Shown: piece by piece, positions 1 to 8,776 of the stretch
Position numbering within the stretch: position 1 is the stretch's first letter
How the letters are laid out: each line of letters begins with the position of its first letter
Assembly: GCA_025937895.1 (NCBI GenBank)
Contig: JAICQL010000025.1
Span: forward strand, 1 to 54,413
Length of the DNA: 54,413 nt
From: Polyangiaceae bacterium
Lineage (GTDB): Bacteria > Myxococcota_A > Polyangia > Polyangiales > Polyangiaceae
Reading direction: 5' to 3'
Position numbers and translations under genes: made by a program
The notes under the pieces: model-generated
Told to the model about the DNA's origin: nothing
The model's input: the letters and a program-made list of their open reading frames with translations, nothing else
Databases searched by the model: none

Positions 1-1
1 C

Positions 2-1258
2 GCGGTGCGCCGGACAGGCACGGTGGTCGCGCGGCAGAGCATTGGCGCACAGGTGCGGGGCGTGTGCGAGCAATACCTGCTCGAGCGGCGCCGACAGGTA
101 CGGAGCCTGCGAGAGGTGGAGTGGGCCGATCAGCGCGATGCCCACAGCGCGCCGCCGCCGTCCGGTGATGTGGAGTCCGGCGTAGAGCCGGAGGGTGATA
201 ACCCGGCCCTTGCTGGGGCGCCGCTGGAGGAAGAACGGCTCGACCTCGGGGAGTATCAGGAAGAAACGGGAGACGACGCGGTGACCCGGATCTACGACGG
301 TGAGGACCTCGAAGCAGAGGGGCCAGCTCAACCGCAAGCATGGATGCAGGATAGCGGCCCCGGTGAGCCGGTGCGCCAGGGCTGGTCACGCTGGGCCGTG
401 GGTGGCCTGCTGAGCGTGCTCGTGGCCGTCGCCTCGGGCGCGGCCATCATGGCCACGCGCTCCATGGGGAGCGTGCCCAAAGAGGGCAGCGCCGAGCCAC
501 GCATCGCCTCGGCAGCGGAGCCAGCGCGAGTGGCCGAGGAGCGCAAGAGCGCCATCGAGCCCGCAAAGGAGAAGCCGGCGGCGCAGGAGCGCGCGACCGC
601 AGCTCAGCCAGCCAGCGAAGAGGGAGCGGCTGGGTCGGGTAGCTCTAGCGCCGCGCTGGCAGCTCTGGGCGGCACTGTTGCGAACGACCCGACGGAGCGA
701 GCCAGCACGGCGGCCTCCGAGAAGGAGCGCGCGGACGAGGAGCGCGCGGAGGGGCGAGCCCAGCGGACTCCCGCACGGGCAGTGCTGCGCCGCGCAGCGG
801 CCACGCCGCGGCGTGCTGCGCCGCGTGCCGCTGCGCCGCGTGCTGGAGCGGCGGAGAGCCCGCGGCCGGCGCGGCCAGCGGCGCAGGCCGAGCCTGCCAC
901 GGTGGCTGTCGAGGAGCTGCCGGAAGCGGCGGAAGATGACGAGCCCGCAGCGCCGGTGCCTGCGCAGCCGGCGGCCCCCGGTTCCACCCCCGCAGCCGGC
1001 AAGCCCGGGGATTCCGATCTGGTCATCGAAGAGGGCGCCCCGAAGATGGCGTACCTCAGTGTGGACGCGAACCCCTACGCCACGGTGTTCATCGACGGCG
1101 AGAAGAAGGGCATCACCCCCCTGGTACGGCTCGAGCTGGCCCCTGGCCTGCACCGCATGGTGGCGCGCGCAGAAGACGGCAAGATCAAGCGCTACACGCT
1201 GCAGCTGGACGCCGGCAAGACGGAGACGGTGAAGGTCGTCTGGGGCGAGGAAGAGTGA
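2..1258 (+). CDS. C-terminal part of a membrane kinase-type protein with PEGA domain (5' truncated)
   Basis: The reading frame is open to the window edge, so the true start lies outside; the first in-frame GTG is at 5. Counting from that GTG, residues 1-128 are an acidic linker and 130-150 form one transmembrane segment (WAVGGLLSVLV...). Residues 155-340 are an Ala/Pro/Glu/Arg-rich extended region. Residues 346-415 are a PEGA domain, recognisable by YLSVDANPYATVFIDGEKKG followed by a TPL...L.PG pattern. In myxobacteria a cytoplasmic Ser/Thr kinase followed by TM, disordered stalk and periplasmic PEGA is a common architecture, and the intact kinase at 36217 in this window has that layout. The kinase assignment is inference, because no catalytic domain is inside the window. 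A TPR/two-TM partner gene follows on the same strand. Confidence 0.7.
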   Translation, partial: AVRRTGTVVARQSIGAQVRGVCEQYLLERRRQVRSLREVEWADQRDAHSAPPPSGDVESGVEPEGDNPALAGAPLEEERLDLGEYQEETGDDAVTRIYDGEDLEAEGPAQPQAWMQDSGPGEPVRQGWSRWAVGGLLSVLVAVASGAAIMATRSMGSVPKEGSAEPRIASAAEPARVAEERKSAIEPAKEKPAAQERATAAQPASEEGAAGSGSSSAALAALGGTVANDPTERASTAASEKERADEERAEGRAQRTPARAVLRRAAATPRRAAPRAAAPRAGAAESPRPARPAAQAEPATVAVEELPEAAEDDEPAAPVPAQPAAPGSTPAAGKPGDSDLVIEEGAPKMAYLSVDANPYATVFIDGEKKGITPLVRLELAPGLHRMVARAEDGKIKRYTLQLDAGKTETVKVVWGEEE

Positions 1259-1342
1259 CGCTGGGCTCGCGGCCGTGCCCGAGTGGCGCTGGGCTCGCGG
1301 CCGTGCCCGAGTGGCGCTGGGCTCGCGGCCGTGCCTGAGTGG
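1259..1342. repeat. 28-bp tandem repeat, three copies
   Basis: Three head-to-tail copies of a 28-bp unit (cgctgggctcgcggccgtgc plus 8 more bases) begin directly after the TGA stop at 1256-1258. Copies 1 and 2 are identical and copy 3 differs by one base (C to T). The array lies between a kinase-type gene and its TPR partner. No function is evident; it may be a length-variable spacer. Confidence 0.9.
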
Positions 1343-1381
1343 CACGGGCGCTAGCCGGTCGGGTAATCACGGGTCTTAGTT

Positions 1382-1415
1382 GCGAGCCGAGGGCTCGCCA
1401 TGTGCTGGGCGAGCC
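1382..1415 (+). promoter_or_regulatory. Two mutually exclusive hairpins in the leader of the TPR gene
   Basis: The segment gcgagcc-gag-ggctcgc (1382-1398) folds as a 7-bp stem. The alternative ggctcgcc / ggcgagcc (1392-1399 with 1408-1415) is an 8-bp stem with an 8-base loop. Both use the same central ggctcgc arm, so only one can form at a time. The site lies about 75-90 bases upstream of the downstream start codon. An attenuator-like role is conceivable but unproven; GC-rich leaders form such structures by chance. Confidence 0.35.
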
Positions 1416-1490
1416 GCTAGCATGGCGACCCGGGCGCCTGAAGAGCCCGTTAGACGCGGAGCGGTCGGAGCTGTGAGCAATCGAAAGCTG

Positions 1491-2540
1491 ATGTCTCGTC
1501 AACCACTGGCCTGGGCGTGCGCGGCCTGCCTGGCCACCAGCCTCGCCTGGAGCAGCGCGGCTTTCGCCGCCGAGGGCGACGCCGAAGAGCAGCCTGCGGA
1601 GCCGCCGAGCGAGGTGGCGCTGAAGCTGGAGCAGGCGCTGAAGCAGATCGAGCAGCTGAACTACACCGAGGGTCAGCAGATGCTGCTCGCCATCATCGAG
1701 TCGGGCAAGGCCAACTCCGAGCAGCTCTCGAAGGCCTATTTCGGCATCGGTGAAGTGGAGGCAGCGCTGGGCAACGTGGTGGAGTCCACGGACGCCTTCT
1801 ATCTCGCGCTCATGATCCAGCCGAGCACGCTGTTTCCGGCGGGTGGCTCCCCGAAGATCCGCGAGCGCCTCGACGAGGCGCGCAGCCGGGTCACCGAGGT
1901 GGGCGCGCTCGAGGCCTCTGCCACCCTGGCGGGCGGTGTGCTGCAGATCCGGCTGCCCAACGATCCGTTGAAGCTGGTCAAGGACATCGAGGTCTCGATG
2001 ACCAAATCGAGCGGAGACGTCGGCACGGCCAAGCTGGAGCCGAAGGCACAGCGCGTGGAGGTGGACTCGGATGTCACCAGCATCCGCGTGGTGCTGCACG
2101 ACGAGACCGGCAACGAGCTGAAGGCGATCGACGTCGATGCTGCCGCAGGCAACGACGTAAACCCCTCCACCATCGTGGACAAGCCGCTGATTTGGGAGCG
2201 CTGGGGGCTCTGGGCCGGTGTGGCGGGCGCTTTTGCGCTGGGCGGCACGTATTTCATGCTGGAGACCGGCAAGCTAGCGGACGACATCAACGCCGCCCGC
2301 AGTGGTGAGGAGCCCAATCTGCCGCTCGCGAACAATCTGGAAGACCGGCGAGATCGGGTGGGGCTATACAGTGTGGTCGGGTTTTCGCTCGCAGGAGCTG
2401 CAGCGGTGACCGCGGGTGCTCTGTTGCTGTTCGGGGATGACGCCCCGGCCCCCGCGGGGGAAGACACGCCCACCGAGGCGCGGCTGCTGCCCAGCTTCGG
2501 CCCGCGTCACGTCGGCGCTGAGCTCAACGTGCGCTTCTGA
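1491..2540 (+). CDS. TPR-type envelope protein with two C-terminal TM segments
   Basis: The protein begins with a signal peptide (MSRQPLAWACAACLATSL... ending AAFA), which favours ATG 1491; an in-frame GTG at 1473 has GGAG only 2 bases upstream. After the signal comes a TPR-like helical region with the pattern KLEQALKQIEQLNYTEG and YFGIGEVEAALGNVVES. A beta-rich domain follows (around LPNDPLKLVKDIEVSMT to VVLHDETGNELKAIDVD). Two TM segments come next (WGLWAGVAGAFALGGTYFML and GLYSVVGFSLAGAAAVTAGA), separated by about 40 residues. The protein ends in a short tail, AELNVRF, with terminal Phe. Layout and terminal Phe match the TPR proteins at 14542 and 38095. It follows a kinase-type gene on the same strand, which suggests a functional pair. 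The exact role is unknown. Confidence 0.8.
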   Translation: MSRQPLAWACAACLATSLAWSSAAFAAEGDAEEQPAEPPSEVALKLEQALKQIEQLNYTEGQQMLLAIIESGKANSEQLSKAYFGIGEVEAALGNVVESTDAFYLALMIQPSTLFPAGGSPKIRERLDEARSRVTEVGALEASATLAGGVLQIRLPNDPLKLVKDIEVSMTKSSGDVGTAKLEPKAQRVEVDSDVTSIRVVLHDETGNELKAIDVDAAAGNDVNPSTIVDKPLIWERWGLWAGVAGAFALGGTYFMLETGKLADDINAARSGEEPNLPLANNLEDRRDRVGLYSVVGFSLAGAAAVTAGALLLFGDDAPAPAGEDTPTEARLLPSFGPRHVGAELNVRF

Positions 2541-2582
2541 GCGCCGCGCAGGTGCGGCCGTCACGGCCTCCTTCCGGAGCTC

Positions 2583-3551
2583 TCACGAGCCGGCGGGCTC
2601 GCGCGGCAGCTGTCCGGCGAGAAAGCAGCGGGAGCTGCGCCGCTCGAGCTGTAGCAGCGCTGGAGCCTCCTCACGGCAGCGCTGAAACACTTCCGGACAG
2701 CGCGTGTGAAAGCGGCAGCCCAGCGGCGGCGAGAGCGGTGAGGGGAGCTCGCCGTGCAGCCGGGAGGTGACGAGGGCGCTGTTGGGATCGATGTCGGGCA
2801 CGGCCGCGAGCAACGCGCGCGTGTAGGGGTGCTGCGGGTCCGTGAAGAGGGCCTCCGTGTCTGCCAGCTCCACGATCTGGCCGAGGTACATCACCGCCAC
2901 GCGATGCGCGAGATAGCGCACCACGCCGAGATCGTGCGTGATGAAGACGTACGCCAGCCCGAGCTCGCTCTGCAGCTGCACGAGCAAGTTCAGGATCTGC
3001 GCGCGAATCGACACGTCCAGCGCCGAGACTGCCTCATCCAGGATCAGCGCCTGGGGCTGGACGGCGAGCGCGCGCGCGATGCTGACCCGCTGGCGTTGCC
3101 CGCCCGAGAGCTCGTGCGGATAGCGGTCATACAGGCTGGGATCGATGCCCACCTGGTGCAGCTGCTGGCGCGCTGCCTCCACCCGCGCGGCGCCGCGCAG
3201 CTGGCGGCGCAGCTGGAGCGGCTCTGCCACGGCGTTACCGATGGTCATGCGCGGGTTCAGGCTGGCATCCGGATCTTGAAAGATCATCTGCAGCGCTCGC
3301 CACAGCTCGCGGCGCGCGGCCGCGCTGGTGGGCAGCTCTTTCCCGGCGAAGCGAATGCGGCCCGCGCGCGCCGGCTCGAGGCCGAGGATGGCGCGAGCCA
3401 GGGTGGACTTGCCCGAGCCAGACTCGCCCACTATGGCGAGCGTTTCCCCCTGGCTCAGGCTCAGGCTGACGCCGTCCACCGCCCGCACCACACCTGCGGT
3501 GCTGGCGAAGTGGACGGCGAGCTCGTCGACCTCCAGCAGGGGCTGGCTCAT
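2583..3551 (-). CDS. oppF: Oligopeptide ABC transporter ATP-binding protein OppF
   Basis: 322 residues beginning [15 protein letters not shown]. Walker A is GESGSGKS, the ABC signature is LSGGQRQR, and Walker B is LILDEAVSALD. The usual DEP is DEA here, a mild substitution. The C-terminal oligopeptide-transporter extension (oligo_HPY type) ends in a Cys-containing stretch (CRFHTRCPEVFQRC). The start is chosen because ATG at 3551 overlaps the stop of oppD as ATGA; upstream in-frame sequence reads as shadow of oppD. This is the last gene of the opp operon and should energise dipeptide/oligopeptide uptake at the inner membrane together with OppD. Confidence 0.93.
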   Translation of the reverse strand: MSQPLLEVDELAVHFASTAGVVRAVDGVSLSLSQGETLAIVGESGSGKSTLARAILGLEPARAGRIRFAGKELPTSAAARRELWRALQMIFQDPDASLNPRMTIGNAVAEPLQLRRQLRGAARVEAARQQLHQVGIDPSLYDRYPHELSGGQRQRVSIARALAVQPQALILDEAVSALDVSIRAQILNLLVQLQSELGLAYVFITHDLGVVRYLAHRVAVMYLGQIVELADTEALFTDPQHPYTRALLAAVPDIDPNSALVTSRLHGELPSPLSPPLGCRFHTRCPEVFQRCREEAPALLQLERRSSRCFLAGQLPREPAGS

Positions 3552-4543
3552 GACCACTCCCCCGGCTCCAGCACGCAGCGCGCCAGCCGCTCGGGCGCCG
3601 TCGCGCGCAGCTCGGGCTCGCCCCGGTGACAGGCATCGTGGACATGCGGGCAGCGCGGCGCAAAGCTGCACGCCGTAAACGGCCCGAGGTCGAGCCGCGG
3701 CGGCAAGCCCGGCAGCGCCGCGAGCTTCTGCCGCTGCGCGCCGGACGTGCGCGGCACGCTGTCGAGCAGCGCGCGTGCGTAGGGATGATGGGGCGCGGTG
3801 AACAGCGCCTTGGCCGGCGCGGACTCCACCACCCTTCCGGCGTACATGACCAGCACCCGATCACAGCTGCCGTTGACGACCCCCAGGTCGTGGGTGATGA
3901 GCAAGATCGACAGCCCCTGCTCCCGTCGCAGCTCCAGCAGGAGTTCGAGGATCTGCGCCTGGATGGTCACGTCCAGCGCCGTGGTGGGCTCGTCGGCGAT
4001 CAGCAGATCCGGCTGGCAGCAGAGCCCCATGGCGATCATGGCGCGCTGGCGCATGCCGCCGCTGAGCTCGTGCGGGTACTGTCTGGCGCGGCTCGCGGCG
4101 TCCGGGATCTGGACGCGGGCAAGGAGCTCCACGGCGCGCTCCCAGGCGCGGGCGCGGCTGAACCCCAGGTGCAGCTGGCACACCTCGGCGAGCTGATCGC
4201 CCACCTTCAGGTAGGGGTTCAGGCTGCTCATGGGATCCTGGAAGATCATGGCGATGCGCGCTCCGCGCAGCTGGCGCAGCCGTGCTTCCGGCAGCCCTAG
4301 CAGCTCCTGACCGTCGAAACGAATGGAGCCGCTCACGACCCGCCCGTGCGGCCGCGGCAGCAGCCCGAGGATGCTGAGCGCCGTCACGCTCTTGCCCGAG
4401 CCCGACTCCCCCACGATGCCCAGCACCTCGCCACGCTGCAGCTCGAAGCTGACCCCATCCACGGCACGCACGACGGACTGCTCGCCGGCAAACTCACTGA
4501 CCAGACCACGGACGGACAGCAGCGGGAGCACTCGAGACGTCAC
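3548..4543 (-). CDS. oppD: Oligopeptide ABC transporter ATP-binding protein OppD
   Basis: 331 residues. Walker A is GESGSGKS, the signature is LSGGMRQR, and Walker B is [12 protein letters not shown]. The H-loop is ITHDLGVV and the Cys-bearing C-terminal OppD/F extension is present ([14 protein letters not shown]). The GTG start at 4543 overlaps the oppC stop (GTGA), typical of translational coupling. A longer open frame extends upstream but only in the antisense-like composition of oppC, so it was not used. It pairs with OppF to hydrolyse ATP for peptide import. Confidence 0.93.
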   Translation of the reverse strand: MTSRVLPLLSVRGLVSEFAGEQSVVRAVDGVSFELQRGEVLGIVGESGSGKSVTALSILGLLPRPHGRVVSGSIRFDGQELLGLPEARLRQLRGARIAMIFQDPMSSLNPYLKVGDQLAEVCQLHLGFSRARAWERAVELLARVQIPDAASRARQYPHELSGGMRQRAMIAMGLCCQPDLLIADEPTTALDVTIQAQILELLLELRREQGLSILLITHDLGVVNGSCDRVLVMYAGRVVESAPAKALFTAPHHPYARALLDSVPRTSGAQRQKLAALPGLPPRLDLGPFTACSFAPRCPHVHDACHRGEPELRATAPERLARCVLEPGEWS

Positions 4544-5445
4544 TTGCTGCCAGCCGCGCGGGTCTTGGGATCGAGGGCGTCTCGCAGCCCGTCGCCCAGG
4601 TAGTTGAGGCTCAGCAAGGTCAGCGCCAGCAGAGCGCCGGGCCACCACAAGAGCCACCAGAACGAGCGAATCGGGTTCACGACGCTGACAGCCTCGGCCA
4701 CCAGCTGGCCCCAGGAGAGCTTCACCCCGAGGCCCAGAAACGACAGGAAGGACTCCAGGATGATCACCGCGGGCACGGTGAGCGTGGCGTACACCAGGAT
4801 CACACCCGCCACGTTGGGCAGAATGTGGCTCACGATGACGCGCAAGTCGCTTGCCCCTGCGAGACGCGCCGCGAGCACGAACTCGCGGCGTCGCAGGGCC
4901 GCGACCTGACCGCGCACGACCCGCGCCATCGTCAGCCACTGCACCAGACCCAGCGCCAGGAACACGGGCAGAGCCTCGCCCCGCGCCGTCTCGGAGAACA
5001 TGAGCATGATCAGGATGACCAGGAACATGTACGGGATGCCGTAGAGGAAATCGACCAGCCGCATCAGCACCTCGTCCACGCGCCCGGCAAAGTACCCTGC
5101 CAGCGCGCCCACCAGCACGCCGACGGTGACGGACGCGAGCGTGGCGGCCAGGCCCACCAGCAGCGACGTCTGGCCCCCCACCAGCACGCGCGCGAGATAG
5201 TCGCGGCCCACATTGTCGGTGCCGAACGGATGCAGCAGCGAAGGTGGCTGGTGGCGCTGGGCGGGATAGACGCTGACGGGATCCAGGCCCAGCGCGAAGG
5301 GCACCAGAAAACATGCGGCGAAGATCAGGAGCAGCAGCACGGAGCCGAGGATGGCAAAGCGGTTCCGCCGCAACCTGCGCAGTGCCTGGCGCCCGGGGCT
5401 GAGCCCCGCAGGGACGGGCGGTGACCCCGTGCCTGCCGCCGTCAC
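4540..5445 (-). CDS. oppC: Oligopeptide ABC transporter permease OppC
   Basis: About 301 residues starting at GTG 5445, which overlaps the oppB stop (GTGA). After a cytoplasmic N-terminus (RQALRRLRRNRFAILGSVLL) there is the first TM helix. The periplasmic segment HPFGTDNVGRDYLARVLVGG is diagnostic for OppC/DppC permeases. The EAA-like loop region AARLAGASDLRVIVSHILPN contacts the ATPases. The last helices end near LNYLGDGLRDALDPKTR, also a family hallmark. It forms the inner-membrane channel with OppB. Confidence 0.93.
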   Translation of the reverse strand: MTAAGTGSPPVPAGLSPGRQALRRLRRNRFAILGSVLLLLIFAACFLVPFALGLDPVSVYPAQRHQPPSLLHPFGTDNVGRDYLARVLVGGQTSLLVGLAATLASVTVGVLVGALAGYFAGRVDEVLMRLVDFLYGIPYMFLVILIMLMFSETARGEALPVFLALGLVQWLTMARVVRGQVAALRRREFVLAARLAGASDLRVIVSHILPNVAGVILVYATLTVPAVIILESFLSFLGLGVKLSWGQLVAEAVSVVNPIRSFWWLLWWPGALLALTLLSLNYLGDGLRDALDPKTRAAGSK

Positions 5446-6665
5446 AGGCTGCCCCGCAGCCTGGGATCGAGCCAGGCGTAGGCCAGATCCACCAGCAGGT
5501 TGAACAGGGTGACCAGGGTCGCGTACAGGATCGCGCTGCCCAGCACGAGGGAGTAGTCGCGGTTGATGGCGCCCTTCACAAACCACTGACCCATGCCCGG
5601 AATGCCGAACAGGCTCTCCACGACGAAGGAGCCAGTGAGGATGCCGGCGGCAGCAGGGCCGAGAAAGGACACGACGGGCAGCAGCGCGCCCTTCAGCGCG
5701 TGGACCAGCACCACCTGGTGCTCGGGCAGCCCCTTGGCGCGCGCCGTGCGGATGAAGTCCTGCTGCATCACCTCGATGGTGCCGTTGCGCGCGAGCCGAG
5801 CGATGTACGCCGCGTAGGGCAAGCCCAGGGTGATCGCTGGCAAGATCAGGTGCCGGTAGCTGCCCCAGCCTGCCACCGGCAAGACTCGCCAGGACAGTGC
5901 GAAGGCAATGACCAGCAGCGCACCGATCACGAAGTTGGGCAGTGAGATGCCCAGCATGGCCACGCCCATGCTGGCGTAGTCTGCCCTGGAGTTGGGCCGC
6001 AGCCCCGCGCAGATGCCCAGGACCAGACCCATTGCCACGGCCAGGGTCAGCGCCAGCGTGCCGAGCGCCAGGCTCACCGGGAGCGCGGGCCCCAGCAGCT
6101 CTTCCACCGTGCGACCCTGCACCTTGATGGAGGGGCCGAGGCTGCCCTCGAGGAGCAAGCGGCGCATGTAGATCTCGAAGAACTCCAGCGGCCCGTGCGG
6201 CACGCCATAGACGGCGCGCAGCGCCTCCTCCACCCGCGGGCTGGCCACGCGCTCGCGCGCAAACGGGTTACCCGGCGCGAGGTACATGAGCAAGGTGGTC
6301 ACGAAGATCAGCAGCAGCAACGAGGGCACGATGAACGTCACCCGGCGCAGCACTGCCAGCGACGCCACGCGGTACGCCGCCAGCGCCCCGAGCAGCGCCG
6401 CGGTCGCGCCCATTGCAGCCCCCAGGGTGGGGCGGAGCAGCGCAAAGAGCAGCCCGCCGAGCAGCACGGGGCCGAGCTTGCGCACGGCCCCATCGGGCAG
6501 CCAAGCGGCGCCCACCAGCAGCCCGAAGCCGGCGGCGGTGCTCAGCGCGGCGGCCAGCCCGATCGCTCGCGCGAGCGCGAGCAGCAGCGCGATGGCCAGC
6601 GCCAGACCGATGAGCCGCGCGCGGTGCGCGGCAAGCCAGACGAGCAAGGGCGAGCGCTCGTTCAT
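5442..6665 (-). CDS. oppB: Oligopeptide ABC transporter permease OppB with N-terminal membrane extension
   Basis: 407 residues. The canonical OppB/DppB permease starts near residue 104 (VLRRVTFIVPSLLLLIFVTT, then MYLAPGNPF). It continues through the EAA-type loop (RTARAKGLPEHQVVLVHALK) and GSFVVESLFGIPGMGQWFV to the typical end YAWLDPRLRGSL. In front are roughly 100 extra residues containing about three more hydrophobic helices (LIGLALAIALLLALARAIGL, LSTAAGFGLLVGAAWL, LGPVLLGGLLFALLRPTLG). Standard OppB proteins are about 305-330 residues, so this is an unusual extension. ATG 6665 begins just after the oppA stop (1-base gap). It acts at the inner membrane as half of the peptide channel. Confidence 0.9.
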   Translation of the reverse strand: MNERSPLLVWLAAHRARLIGLALAIALLLALARAIGLAAALSTAAGFGLLVGAAWLPDGAVRKLGPVLLGGLLFALLRPTLGAAMGATAALLGALAAYRVASLAVLRRVTFIVPSLLLLIFVTTLLMYLAPGNPFARERVASPRVEEALRAVYGVPHGPLEFFEIYMRRLLLEGSLGPSIKVQGRTVEELLGPALPVSLALGTLALTLAVAMGLVLGICAGLRPNSRADYASMGVAMLGISLPNFVIGALLVIAFALSWRVLPVAGWGSYRHLILPAITLGLPYAAYIARLARNGTIEVMQQDFIRTARAKGLPEHQVVLVHALKGALLPVVSFLGPAAAGILTGSFVVESLFGIPGMGQWFVKGAINRDYSLVLGSAILYATLVTLFNLLVDLAYAWLDPRLRGSL

Positions 6666-6666
6666 C

Positions 6667-8682
6667 TCAGCGCTGCGGCTCCTCGAACCAGATGTCGCGC
6701 AGGGGGTGGATGCCGCGCAGGTTGGGCACGTGGCTGCCGTCGGGCAGCTCCAGCTCCGTGTAGATGCCGCGCAGACCGGGAGCGATCATGCCCGCCTCGA
6801 CGTAGAAATAGAGCGGCATCACCGGGAACTCTTCCTGCACCAGGATGGCCTCTGCCTCGGCCAGGAGCTTCATGCGCGCGCGGTCCAGCAGCGCGCGCCG
6901 CTCGCTCAGCTCGCTGCTGGCCTTGCGCTGCGCGAGCAGCGCCTCGATCTCCGCGCGCCCCCGTAGCTGAGCGAGCAGGGCGCCGCCCTGCTCGGCGAAG
7001 CCCTCCATGTTGGCGGCAGCGCGGATGATGGCGTCATACTTCGGCGAGCTGAAGCCGGTCTGGTTATTGCCGCCGTTGGTGACCCACATGTCGAGGAAGG
7101 TGTTGGGATCGAGATAGTCACCGATCCAGGTGGCGCGCGCGAGGTCGTAGTTCCGGGTGCGCTGCGTGGCCAGATAGGATTGCCACTCCTGATTGTAGGC
7201 CACGACCTGGATGCCCAGGTTGCGCGCCAGCTGATCGGACACGACCTCGGCGATCTTCTTGTGCGCCTCCAGCGTGTTGTACAGGATGCCGATCGACGGA
7301 AAGCCGCGGCCCTCGGGATAACCGGCCTCGGCCAGGAGCTGGCGGGCGCGCTCCACATCCAGCCGGATGTGAGTGGGCGGCGGCTCGTACCCGGGTACCC
7401 CGGGCGGCACAAAGCGCGTTGCGGGCAGCTGGCCCAGCCCGAGCACCTCGCGGGTGATGACCTCACGATCGATGGCCAGGTTCAGCGCCTCGCGCACCCT
7501 GACGTCGTCCAGCGGCTTCCGGCGCGTGTTGAAGCGATAGTAGTAAGTGGTGAAGGAGGCGTGCCGGTAGAAGTCCGGGCGGGCCTTCAGCTGATCGACG
7601 AGATCGAGCGGATAGTTGGGGGAGGGCAGCCAGTGCACCTGACCGGTGAGGTAGAGGTTCAGGGACGTGGTGGCGTTTTCGGTGGGCAGTGCCTCGATGC
7701 TCTCGGCCAGCACCTCTGCTCGGCCCCAGTAGCGCTGGTTGCGCTTCAGGCGGATGCGATCGTTGACGAGCCAGGTCTCCAGCACGAAGGGCCCATTGCT
7801 CACTACTGTCTCCGGTAGAAACCAGGCGCCGCCGTGGGCCTCGACCACGTGCTGCGGCACCGGCAGCGCCGGATAAAAAGAGGTGATGTCCAGGAAATAT
7901 GGGGTGGGGGCCTCCAGCTCCACGATCACCGTGTACGGGTCCGGAGCGTAGATGCCGAGCGACTCGCCGAAGCGTGCCGCCACGTCACGCGCCTCTTCGC
8001 GCAGGCGCGGCACCTCGCGCTGCAGGGCGGACCGGAAGCGCGCGAGCTCGGCAGCGGAGATGCTGGCTGCCGTGCTCGGATCGGTGTCGAGCAGCTTGCG
8101 CAGGTCTGGGTCGCGGCTGTGCTGCAGGCTGTCGTGGAGGGGCAAGCTGGCGACCCGCTCGCGCCAGGCTCCGGCGCTCAGGCCCTGCTCCGCCGGACCG
8201 GCGAAGGCCGGCAGCAGCTCGCGCTCGATGGTGTCGGCCAGCGCTGCGAAGGTGTTTAGCGCGCGCGCGCCGCGCACGCAGTGGAGCATGTACGCGTATT
8301 CGGCGCCCAGCTTGGGATCGAGCACGCGCCGCCAGGAATAGATGAAGTCCGCGGCCGTGACGGGCACGCCGTCGCTCCAGCTGCTGTCCTGGCGCAGGCG
8401 GAACGCGTAGCGCAGCCCGTCGTCGGAGATCTCCCAGGAGCTGGCGACGCCGGGGGCGGGGCGCATCGACTTGGCCTCCGAGCGGGTCAAGCCCTCGAAC
8501 AGCGCGGTGGCAATGCGCCCATCGGGCTGCCCGGTGAGCAGGTGTGGATCGAGCGTGTTCGGCTCCACGCCATTGACGAAGCGCACCTGGGCGGGCGGCA
8601 GCGCGGACGTGGAGAACGACAGCCCCGCGAGCAGCAGGCCCGCTGCCAACACGGCGATCAGCCCAGCCAGCGTGCGGTACAC
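6667..8682 (-). CDS. oppA: Oligopeptide ABC transporter substrate-binding protein OppA
   Basis: 671 residues from GTG 8682. An N-terminal hydrophobic signal or anchor (LAGLIAVLAAGLLLAGL) has no lipobox Cys. The SBP_bac_5 fold is shown by VEPNTLDPHLLTGQPDGRI, LFEGLTRSEA, YAFRLRQDSSWSDGVPVTA, DVRVREALNLAIDREVI and a C-terminal NNQTGFSSPKYDAII. The length exceeds the usual 500-550 residues. An Ala/Arg/Glu-rich helical insertion of about 100 residues follows the HCVRGARALN segment. It is the first gene of oppABCDF; the downstream genes overlap or abut, so a single transcript is likely. It captures peptides in the periplasm. Confidence 0.93.
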   Translation of the reverse strand: MYRTLAGLIAVLAAGLLLAGLSFSTSALPPAQVRFVNGVEPNTLDPHLLTGQPDGRIATALFEGLTRSEAKSMRPAPGVASSWEISDDGLRYAFRLRQDSSWSDGVPVTAADFIYSWRRVLDPKLGAEYAYMLHCVRGARALNTFAALADTIERELLPAFAGPAEQGLSAGAWRERVASLPLHDSLQHSRDPDLRKLLDTDPSTAASISAAELARFRSALQREVPRLREEARDVAARFGESLGIYAPDPYTVIVELEAPTPYFLDITSFYPALPVPQHVVEAHGGAWFLPETVVSNGPFVLETWLVNDRIRLKRNQRYWGRAEVLAESIEALPTENATTSLNLYLTGQVHWLPSPNYPLDLVDQLKARPDFYRHASFTTYYYRFNTRRKPLDDVRVREALNLAIDREVITREVLGLGQLPATRFVPPGVPGYEPPPTHIRLDVERARQLLAEAGYPEGRGFPSIGILYNTLEAHKKIAEVVSDQLARNLGIQVVAYNQEWQSYLATQRTRNYDLARATWIGDYLDPNTFLDMWVTNGGNNQTGFSSPKYDAIIRAAANMEGFAEQGGALLAQLRGRAEIEALLAQRKASSELSERRALLDRARMKLLAEAEAILVQEEFPVMPLYFYVEAGMIAPGLRGIYTELELPDGSHVPNLRGIHPLRDIWFEEPQR

Positions 8683-8736
8683 GCAGGCAGACTAGAACAC
8701 ATCAGACAGCCGCGGCGGCGGGAAAACGTGAGCGCG

Positions 8737-8776
8737 GCGCCGCCGGGCTCAGCCGGGCGCCGCCAGGCTCAGTCGG
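8737..8776. repeat. 20-bp tandem duplication at a gene end
   Basis: Two direct copies of a GC-rich 20-bp unit (gcgccgccgggctcagccgg, with two substitutions in copy 2) lie between oppA and the diguanylate cyclase gene. The second copy contains the TGA stop (8769-8771, minus strand) of the cyclase gene. It could be a local slippage duplication; no function is assigned. Confidence 0.7.
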
